A stretch of DNA of 64,000 nt, from positions 806,001 through 870,000 of the forward strand of contig NZ_JAGSYF010000001.1 in assembly GCF_025685645.1 (NCBI RefSeq), written 5' to 3'. This document shows, one piece after another, positions 58,652-64,000 of this stretch (the stretch's first letter is position 1; every line of letters begins with the position of its first letter). The notes beneath the pieces were generated by a model. The model did no database searches. It was given only the letters and a program-made list of their open reading frames with translations, and was not told the DNA's origin. A program made the position numbers and the translations under genes. This DNA comes from Edaphobacter bradus (GTDB lineage: Bacteria > Acidobacteriota > Terriglobia > Terriglobales > Acidobacteriaceae).

Positions 58652-58820
58652 GGTTGGTAACCCTCCCCTATCTTAAACATGCAAAGTATTCAAATAAAAA
58701 CACTTAGCTCTGGATTCAGGCTGCAATTTAAAGTGCCAAAGCCCGGCTGCAATGGCCGGGCTTTGTTAGCTTTCCTGAATTAAGACTAACAGGTGCGTCA
58801 AGAAACGGATTGTGGGAAAG
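58652..58820 (-). repeat. Structured leader element, copy B
   Basis: A 169-bp stretch upstream of the M20 peptidase gene that matches copy A at 36480-36650 in order and orientation. The GC hairpin is CAAAGCCCGGC 58737-58747 with GCCGGGCTTTG 58755-58765. Compared with copy A, one outer pair changes from G-C to A-T on both sides, so pairing is preserved. TAACAGGTGCGTCAAG (58787-58802, plus strand) is identical in both copies. It separates the kelch gene's stop from the peptidase's start. Confidence 0.65.
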
Positions 58821-58853
58821 GGTGCTGCGCTGGACGCTGATGAGATTCTTGCT

Positions 58854-60298
58854 TCAGGGTTGGTATTGCCACAGGTCATTGAGGTAGACGACCGAGGTAC
58901 CGGTAATGATGCCGTCGCCGCCGAATATAAAAGGGGTGCCAGAGGAATCGACCCAAACGGCTTCACCAATACGCCCTCCGGGGGTATTGCCGGTCGCGGC
59001 TACTCCCTGGGTACCGTAGTTTCCGGGTGCATCCCTAAGATTGGAGCCATTGACCCAAGTCCATTGACCGTTACTGAATTTCCAGAGGTCATTGAGGAAG
59101 CCGATATTTCGGGTAGCGTCGCGCGCGTTGCCGCCGAACAGCCAAAGAGCGCCATCGCTGGTCGTCCATGTGGCAGCGGCGACTCGCGCTCCTGGTGTGT
59201 TGGCGGCTGAGGCAACTCCCTGAGTGCCGTAGACTCCGGCTTGATCAGTGGCGCTCGAGCCGGCCATCCAAGCCCATTGGCCATTGCTGAATTTCCAGAG
59301 GTCGTTATGGAGAGTAAAGGTTGCAGGAGACCCATTGCGTCCGGTTTTGCCGTCGGTTCCGCCGAAGAGCCAGAGAGCACCTGAAGTATCGACCCAGCCC
59401 GAGGCTTCGTAACGGCCGCTGGGAACATTTCCGGGAGCGGGAACGCCCTGGGTTCCGTAGACTCCGGGCTGGTCGGCGAGGTTCGATCCGCTGACCCAGG
59501 TCCACTGACCTGCGCTGTAGTTCCAGAGATCGTTGAGGTCGCCGAGGGCGCCAGTGGAATCGGCACCATAGCCGCCGAAGAGCCAGAAGACACCCGAGGG
59601 ATCCGTCCAGCTCGCCGCATTGGCGCGGGCACCGGGAAGATTGGCAGGGTCTGGGGTTCCCTGCGTCCCATAGATGCCTGGAGTGCTCTGCAGTGAGATG
59701 CGGGGACCGCCCATCCATGTCCATTGGCCCTTGCTGTACCGCCAAAGGTCGTTGAGGTACTCGCTTCGGCCGCTGCCGTCGATGCCGAGGCCGCCGAAGA
59801 GCCAAAAAATTCCAGCTTTGTCGATCCAACTGACGGCGGAGATGCGGGCTCCGGGAATATTTCCAGGGGCGGGGGTCCCGAGAGTACGTAAATTCCCAGC
59901 TGGTTGTACTGGCTGGAGCCGCCCATCCAGGTCCATTGTTGGCCGGAGCTATATCGCCATAGGTCGTTGAAGAGGCTATCGGAGGAGGAAGAAGGTGCTG
60001 CGGTTCCGCCGAAGAGCCAGAAGTTTCCTGAGGTGTCGGTCCAACTGACCTCACCGTACCGGCCAGCGGGGATGTTCGCAGCGGCAGCAACACCGAGGGT
60101 TCCGTAGGTGCCGGACGGATTGGAGACGTTAGAACCTCCGACCCAAGCCCATTGATTGCGCGACTGAGCGGGTGTTGGTGGTGCGGCAGGAGTGGAGGGA
60201 GTTGTAGTGGAAGTTGACGGTGTGCCTCCTTCACCACATCCCGTGAATAGCACGGCAAACATGAGGACAAACAGGGGAAGTCCGTTGGGCAAAATCAT
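58854..60298 (-). pseudogene. Kelch-repeat lipoprotein interrupted by a one-base frameshift
   Basis: A signal peptide with a lipobox (F-T-G-C) starts at 60298, followed by a Ser/Thr/Pro linker and kelch-like repeats of about 55-60 residues, each with W-T-W-M/V-x-G-S, a G-x-Y-G-T-x-G segment and W-L-F-G-G. In the second repeat, near 59887, the frame is lost: N-Q-L-G-I-Y-V-L should read N-Q-L-G-I-Y-G-T-L, which one added base restores. The remainder runs in the new frame to 58854 with about four more repeats and no other defect. The single lesion is either a recent mutation, phase variation or a sequencing error. The function of the intact protein would be carbohydrate or protein binding at the outer membrane. 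Confidence 0.75.
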
Positions 60299-60379
60299 GG
60301 TTGCTCAGTGTTCCTCGATGCGGATTCTACATGGAGCGAGCATCAGCCACGCTTTTTTGAGCGGCGAATTTCGACAATT

Positions 60380-61837
60380 TCATCGCGGCGTGAGTTGCAT
60401 GAGCAGAGGGTCGCGGGGTCGAAGGGTGATCTTCGCTTGTGGGACAGGCGGAGTATTGCCCATGTAGCTCATGCGCCAGCGCTGTGCGATGGTGGCGATG
60501 GCGAGGACGCCTTCCATCCAGGCGAAGCTCTCGCCAATGCACTGGCGGCTGCCTGCTCCGAAGGGAAAGTAGGCGAAGCGCGGACGAGCGGCTTTGTTCT
60601 CGGGTGTGAAACGGTCTGGATCGAAGCGCAGAGGGTCGGGGTAGAACTCCGGTGTGCGGCTCATGATGTATTGGCTCATGAAGAAGTGCGCGCCCGGTGG
60701 AATGACGTATGGGCCAAGGGTGACGGGACTGGTGGACATGCGACCCATGGCCCACGCAGGCGGGTAGAGACGCATGGATTCGGCGAATACCTGCTCGGTG
60801 TAGCGAAGGCTGGGGTAGTCGGCGAGCGTGGGGAGGCGGTGATGGTTCTGAGGTAGAGAAGCAGATCCCTTCGACGGGCTCAGGGCAGGCTCCTCCGCTG
60901 CGTCTCCGCTTTGCTCCGACTTCGGCCGGGATGACATCTCTGAAGAAGATCCAAGGACAGCATCGAGTTCGGCGTGGAGTTTTGCCTCAACATCTGGGTT
61001 CTGTGAGAGCAGGTACCAGGTCCACGTAAGGGCGTTGGCGACTGTCTCGTAGCCGGCGAGGAAGATAGTGAGGACCTCATCGCGGATCTGCTCATCGGAC
61101 ATGCCGGTTGCGTCGTCATCGCGCGAATCGATCAGCATCGAGAGCAGGTCGCCTTTGTCGATGCCCTCGGCTTTGTGTTCGACGATCAGGCGTTGGACGA
61201 CGGCGTCGAGACTGGCCTTGGAGCGGCGGAATTTGATGATGCCCGGGATGGGGAGGTGGAGGAAGCTCTCCATGCGCGGAAAGGCGACGAGGAAGTTGTA
61301 GATGCCCATGATGGTGTTGACATCGTCGTTGATGCGGCGGATGTCAGCGGTGACCGCAGTGTTGAAGAGGGTGCGGGCGACGATCTCGAGCGAGAGAGCC
61401 ATCATGGCGGCGGAAATGTCGATAGTCTCGCCAGGCTGCCATCGGTCGCAGTGATGTGCGGAGATGGCAACGATCTCATCGGCGTAGGCAGCGATGCGCT
61501 GACGATGAAAGGCAGGCGCGACGATGCGGCGCTGGCGCATGTGGATGGGGTCGTCGGAGGTGATGAGGCCTTCGCCCAGGAGGATCTTCATCCGGCGGAC
61601 GGTGCGCTCTTTGACGAAGGCGGAGGCCTGGGTGACGAGAATCTCGCGGATGTAGTCAGGCTGATTGAGGAAGATGATGGGCGTGCCCATAAAGCGGTAG
61701 TGGGCGATGGGGCCGTAGGTGCGGTGGAGATGCTCGAAGAGGCGGATGGGCTCGCCGAGCTTGACCCAGGGTTTGAGGGCGTAGAACTGTAGCGAGTGCG
61801 GCAGGCCAGGAGGGAGCTTCCACTGCTTGGAGGTCAT
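60380..61837 (-). CDS. Cytochrome P450 with an in-frame repeat insertion
   Basis: A 485-residue P450. The I-helix oxygen-binding motif A-G-Y-E-T is at 261-265, E-S-M-R at 353-356 is the ExxR motif, and the heme loop F-G-A-G-S-R-Q-C has Cys433. It resembles the soluble fatty-acid/terpenoid-type bacterial P450s. Residues about 297-333 (ending S-P-S-K-G-S-A-S-L-P-Q-N-H-H) are an insertion between helix J and the conserved R-L-P-T-L-A-D, encoded by a short interspersed repeat. The ATG overlaps the tmk stop by 4 nt (ATGA), so the two genes are translationally coupled. Redox partners are not in the window. Confidence 0.92.
   Translation of the reverse strand: MTSKQWKLPPGLPHSLQFYALKPWVKLGEPIRLFEHLHRTYGPIAHYRFMGTPIIFLNQPDYIREILVTQASAFVKERTVRRMKILLGEGLITSDDPIHMRQRRIVAPAFHRQRIAAYADEIVAISAHHCDRWQPGETIDISAAMMALSLEIVARTLFNTAVTADIRRINDDVNTIMGIYNFLVAFPRMESFLHLPIPGIIKFRRSKASLDAVVQRLIVEHKAEGIDKGDLLSMLIDSRDDDATGMSDEQIRDEVLTIFLAGYETVANALTWTWYLLSQNPDVEAKLHAELDAVLGSSSEMSSRPKSEQSGDAAEEPALSPSKGSASLPQNHHRLPTLADYPSLRYTEQVFAESMRLYPPAWAMGRMSTSPVTLGPYVIPPGAHFFMSQYIMSRTPEFYPDPLRFDPDRFTPENKAARPRFAYFPFGAGSRQCIGESFAWMEGVLAIATIAQRWRMSYMGNTPPVPQAKITLRPRDPLLMQLTPR
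60852..60936. repeat. In-frame short interspersed repeat inside the P450 gene
   Basis: About 85 bp beginning GGTAGAGAAGCAGAT and ending CGGCCGGGATGACA, with the internal phrase CCCTTCGACGGGCTCAGGG. Both ends match the 57-bp repeat inside uvrA; the middle is longer and different. It encodes most of the extra loop at P450 residues 297-333. Confidence 0.6.
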
Positions 61838-62511
61838 GAGGCTGTGACGGGAGTGAGGCGGGCGGCGACGACCTCCCGGATGCGGGCTTCGATCTGATCG
61901 ATGGAGGCTTCATCACGGATGGCAACGACTCGATGCGGCTCGCGTGCGGCGATCTCCTCGTACTTGGCGTAGATGCGGCGATAGAAGTCGTCGGACTCGC
62001 GCTCGAAGCGGTTCTCGTCAGTACCACGTTGCTGAACGTTGCGCTGGTTTCGGCGGCGGGCGCGGTGGAGGGAAGACTCCAGCGGCGGCAAAAGCAGGAT
62101 CGTCAGGTCGGGTTGGAGATTGTCGCACGCGGCGCGATGCATCTCAAGGATGCGTTCGCTGCCTAGCTGGCGGCCGCCGCCCTGGTAGGCCTCGGAGGAG
62201 TCGGTGTAGCGGTCGCAGAGCACGATGTGGCCGGAGGCGACGGCGGGGAGGATGATCTCAGCGATGGACTGAGCGCGGTCCGCGAACATGAGGGCCATCT
62301 CGGCGGCGGGTGCGATCGGGCCAAACGTGGCCTCGGAACGGGAGTCGAGGAGGATGGAACGGATGCGGTCACCGAGAGCGGTTCCGCCTGGCTGGCGGAG
62401 GGTGACGACGGTGCGGCCTTCGGCCTCAAGCGTGGCGGCGAGGCGGCGGAGCTGGGTGGTTTTGCCGGAACCGTCGAGGCCCTCGAACGTGATGAAGAAA
62501 CCGCGAGACAT
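61834..62511 (-). CDS. tmk: Thymidylate kinase
   Basis: A 225-residue dTMP kinase with the P-loop F-E-G-L-D-G-S-G-K-T at residues 9-18, the D-R-Y-T-D-S-S segment (normally D-R-Y-x-x-S) that binds dTMP, and the R-Q-P-G-G-T loop. It makes dTDP for DNA synthesis. The lid region is rich in arginine (H-R-A-R-R-R-N-Q-R). Its stop overlaps the P450 start by 4 nt. Confidence 0.95.
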   Translation of the reverse strand: MSRGFFITFEGLDGSGKTTQLRRLAATLEAEGRTVVTLRQPGGTALGDRIRSILLDSRSEATFGPIAPAAEMALMFADRAQSIAEIILPAVASGHIVLCDRYTDSSEAYQGGGRQLGSERILEMHRAACDNLQPDLTILLLPPLESSLHRARRRNQRNVQQRGTDENRFERESDDFYRRIYAKYEEIAAREPHRVVAIRDEASIDQIEARIREVVAARLTPVTAS

Positions 62512-62555
62512 AGAGACAGGATAAAGCAGCGGTTGAAAGCTTCGAAGGATGAAGC

Positions 62556-62906
62556 TCAGGGTCTGGAGGTGAAGTGCGGCTGCCAGTGAGCACCGTCGGG
62601 GGAGATAGTGATGGTGAGCGGGCCTTCAGCTCCTTCGTGAAGCGAGGGGCCGTCGAATTTGTGCTCGTGGTTGGTGGAGTCCGTATAGGTAAGCTTCATC
62701 TTTCCCTCGCCCAGTACCTTGAAGCGGTAGTGAAAGTCCTGGCCGGGCGCGAGAGACTGGGCTCCGAAGCTGGCGCTGGGGTAGTCGACCTCGATGAGCT
62801 GAATGGGCTGAGAGGTTTGATTGGAGACGGTGGCCTCGACGTAAGGGGAGTGGCATCCGGCAGCAACGAGAAGAGAAGACAGCACGAGAAGGCGGGACAG
62901 ACGCAT
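62556..62906 (-). CDS. Small putative lipoprotein
   Basis: A 116-residue protein with a lipoprotein signal (M-R-L-S-R-L-L-V-L, lipobox V-A-A-G-C). The mature part is a beta-sandwich-like domain: V-S-N-Q-T-S-Q-P-I, Y-P-S-A-S-F-G, and L-A-P-G-Q-D-F-H-Y-R-F-K-V. The pattern of paired hydrophobic strands suggests an immunoglobulin-like fold, but no family is recognised. It is on the same strand as tmk, 44 nt upstream of it. Lgt, LspA and LolCD in this window would process and sort it. Confidence 0.75.
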   Translation of the reverse strand: MRLSRLLVLSSLLVAAGCHSPYVEATVSNQTSQPIQLIEVDYPSASFGAQSLAPGQDFHYRFKVLGEGKMKLTYTDSTNHEHKFDGPSLHEGAEGPLTITISPDGAHWQPHFTSRP

Positions 62907-63047
62907 ACAGGCTTTAGGGTATCAGGGCGCGAGAGTGTCAACGTGTCGACATGCTCACAGTGTGAAGTTCCATTTTCCGGAATAGCTGAGCTGCTCCGGC
63001 CGGCCAAACAGCAGATCCTTCGACTGCTCAGAAAATCTTCGATTCCC

Positions 63048-63851
63048 CTAGGCGTAAAAGGCAGGGGAGCGGTCGAGGATGCGGGCGGTGAGGACGACTC
63101 CGGGGCGGCTGTCGTGGAGCGTGATGGGGAAGGCTAGGACGCTCCAGGTGACTTTCTGCTCGTTGGCGCAGGGGATGGTGAGCAGGCCGCGGCGGGTACG
63201 ATCGATGTAGGTCTCGCGGCTGTGAGCTACAGTCTGGAGGATCTCGCGCCAGTCGCGCATGAGCGTGGGCATCTCGTCGAAGACGCAGCGGCCGGGGAAC
63301 CAATCGCGGGGCTGGCCAAGGTAATCGGCGGCTGTGTCGTTGCAGTAGAGCCAGACGCCGCGGTCGTCGAAGATCTGCACGAGGACGTCGGAGCCGATGG
63401 CAAGCGAGATGCGCGAGTAGTAGAAGTCTCTGGCATCGACGACCACGGGAGCGCCGCGGCGTTTGGCTTCGAACGAACTGAGGGCAAGGAGAAGATCGTC
63501 GACAGAGCTGTAGCCCTTGAGGAGGTGCATGTCCTCGACGCCGCCGAAGGAGCGGTCGAGCGTGGCCGAGAGGATGATGATGGGGACGTGAGGGCGGCGG
63601 CGACGGAGATAATGCGCGGCCTCAGTGCCGAACTGGCCGGAGCCGAGGTGGTAGTCGAGCACGGCGATGTCGATGGAGTCGAAGTGCTCCATGGCTTCCT
63701 CGATGGTGGAGACGGGGAGGCAGTGGTAGCCGTGCTGGCGGAGGATGGCGCAGCGCACGTGCAGATTTACCGGTTCATCGTCGAGCAGGAGGACGCGAAC
63801 GTTGGGAACGCTGACTGTTGCTGTCTCCGGGAGTTCGGGCGGGTCGGCCAT
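63048..63851 (-). CDS. Response regulator with a C-terminal PAS-like domain
   Basis: A 267-residue protein. A receiver domain (V-L-L-L-D-D-E-P with the acidic pair; phospho-acceptor Asp in A-V-L-D-Y-H-L; I-I-I-L-S-A switch Ser) covers about residues 15-130. The C-terminal part (D-V-L-V-Q-I-F-D-D-R-G-V-W-L-Y-C-N-D-T-A-A-D-Y-L-G) has the PAS fold. No DNA-binding or enzymatic output domain is seen, so it may relay signals by protein contact. A hydrophobic gap of about 140 nt upstream of the lipoprotein gene separates the two; no kinase gene is in the window. Confidence 0.85.
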   Translation of the reverse strand: MADPPELPETATVSVPNVRVLLLDDEPVNLHVRCAILRQHGYHCLPVSTIEEAMEHFDSIDIAVLDYHLGSGQFGTEAAHYLRRRRPHVPIIILSATLDRSFGGVEDMHLLKGYSSVDDLLLALSSFEAKRRGAPVVVDARDFYYSRISLAIGSDVLVQIFDDRGVWLYCNDTAADYLGQPRDWFPGRCVFDEMPTLMRDWREILQTVAHSRETYIDRTRRGLLTIPCANEQKVTWSVLAFPITLHDSRPGVVLTARILDRSPAFYA

Positions 63852-63921
63852 CGGTAGAAATAGGATGCCCGGTCGGCTACGAGAGTCAACCGGAAAATGG
63901 TTACTTATGCGGGGATTCTGG

Positions 63922-64000
63922 CTATTGCTTCGACTGGGACTTCAGACCCCTCAGCAACTCGGGGAGCCTGTTGATGAGAGCGACTGAGCGGAGCCACTGG
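63922..64000 (-). CDS. Possible C-terminal end of a gene running off the window
   Basis: On the minus strand a frame open from the window edge encodes Q-W-L-R-S-V-A-L-I-N-R-L-P-E-L-L-R-G-L-K and ends at a TAG at 63922-63924. The amphipathic helix pattern is plausible for a protein tail, and the RR-PAS gene would lie 70 nt downstream. About 25 codons are too few to assign a family or to exclude chance. Confidence 0.35.
   Translation of the reverse strand, partial: QWLRSVALINRLPELLRGLKSQSKQ

Overview
The window is a 64 kb stretch of a GC-rich bacterial chromosome that looks like an acidobacterium of the Terriglobia group. This is inferred from a VWFA-related protein of the type typical of Acidobacteriota, a SpoIVB-type S55 peptidase outside any sporulation context, TonB-like proteins with the acidobacterial F-P-x-K-L-P-P-L-x-L-x-S-x-P motif, and short interspersed repeats of a kind I recall from that group. 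Nearly everything is housekeeping or envelope-related. I see no prophage, insertion sequence, CRISPR array, tRNA or rRNA.

Layout. 1-3.2 kb: the end of a membrane acetyltransferase-like protein, a UbiD-type decarboxylase and a lone nuoI. 3.3-9.3 kb: a methionine block. Methionine synthase is split into two genes overlapping by 4 nt. It is followed by an S-box-like (SAM) riboswitch leader and a thrC-moaD gene pair, then a 49-residue membrane peptide. 9.3-15.6 kb: the protein quality-control cluster tig-clpP-clpX-lon, all on the minus strand; the trigger factor has a histidine-rich N-terminus. 15.7-23.3 kb: a membrane-anchored mutarotase-like protein, a family 5 uracil-DNA glycosylase, a YtxH protein, clpC, and lolC/lolD for lipoprotein release. 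23.4-31.5 kb: a secreted beta-propeller protein, a zinc alcohol dehydrogenase, the S55 peptidase divergent from the VWFA protein, a flavin monooxygenase-like enzyme and hpt.

31.6-38.3 kb: lgt, aqpZ, a minus-strand run of a TPR protein, two small secreted helical proteins and a SprT-like protease, then a decayed stretch with two gene remnants, then a DUF481 protein. 38.5-51.2 kb: an MpaB-type oxygenase, uvrA, a secreted acetamidase/formamidase-like protein, ileS-lspA, a TonB protein, a chemotaxis receptor and a small TonB-domain protein. 51.2-64 kb: a CYTH protein, a Sua5-type tRNA modification enzyme, the DNA polymerase III delta-prime subunit, a hydrolase, an S4 protein, an aldo/keto reductase, a PEBP protein, an M20 peptidase, a frameshifted kelch lipoprotein, tmk overlapping a cytochrome P450, a small lipoprotein and a REC-PAS response regulator.

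The most interesting parts are: (1) the SAM-riboswitch leader, with a hairpin that buries the ribosome binding site, controlling a threonine-synthase-family enzyme and a MoaD/ThiS-like sulfur carrier that ends in GGAA, beside split metH, which suggests a protein-thiocarboxylate route to homocysteine; (2) two copies of a ~170 bp structured leader (36480-36650 and 58652-58820), each directly ahead of a secreted-protein gene; (3) short repeats inserted in frame into uvrA and the P450 gene; and (4) a duplicated 27-residue motif in the cytoplasmic part of the TonB protein. Several gene starts were moved inward from the longest frame where a ribosome binding site or signal peptide supports it; this is stated in each entry.
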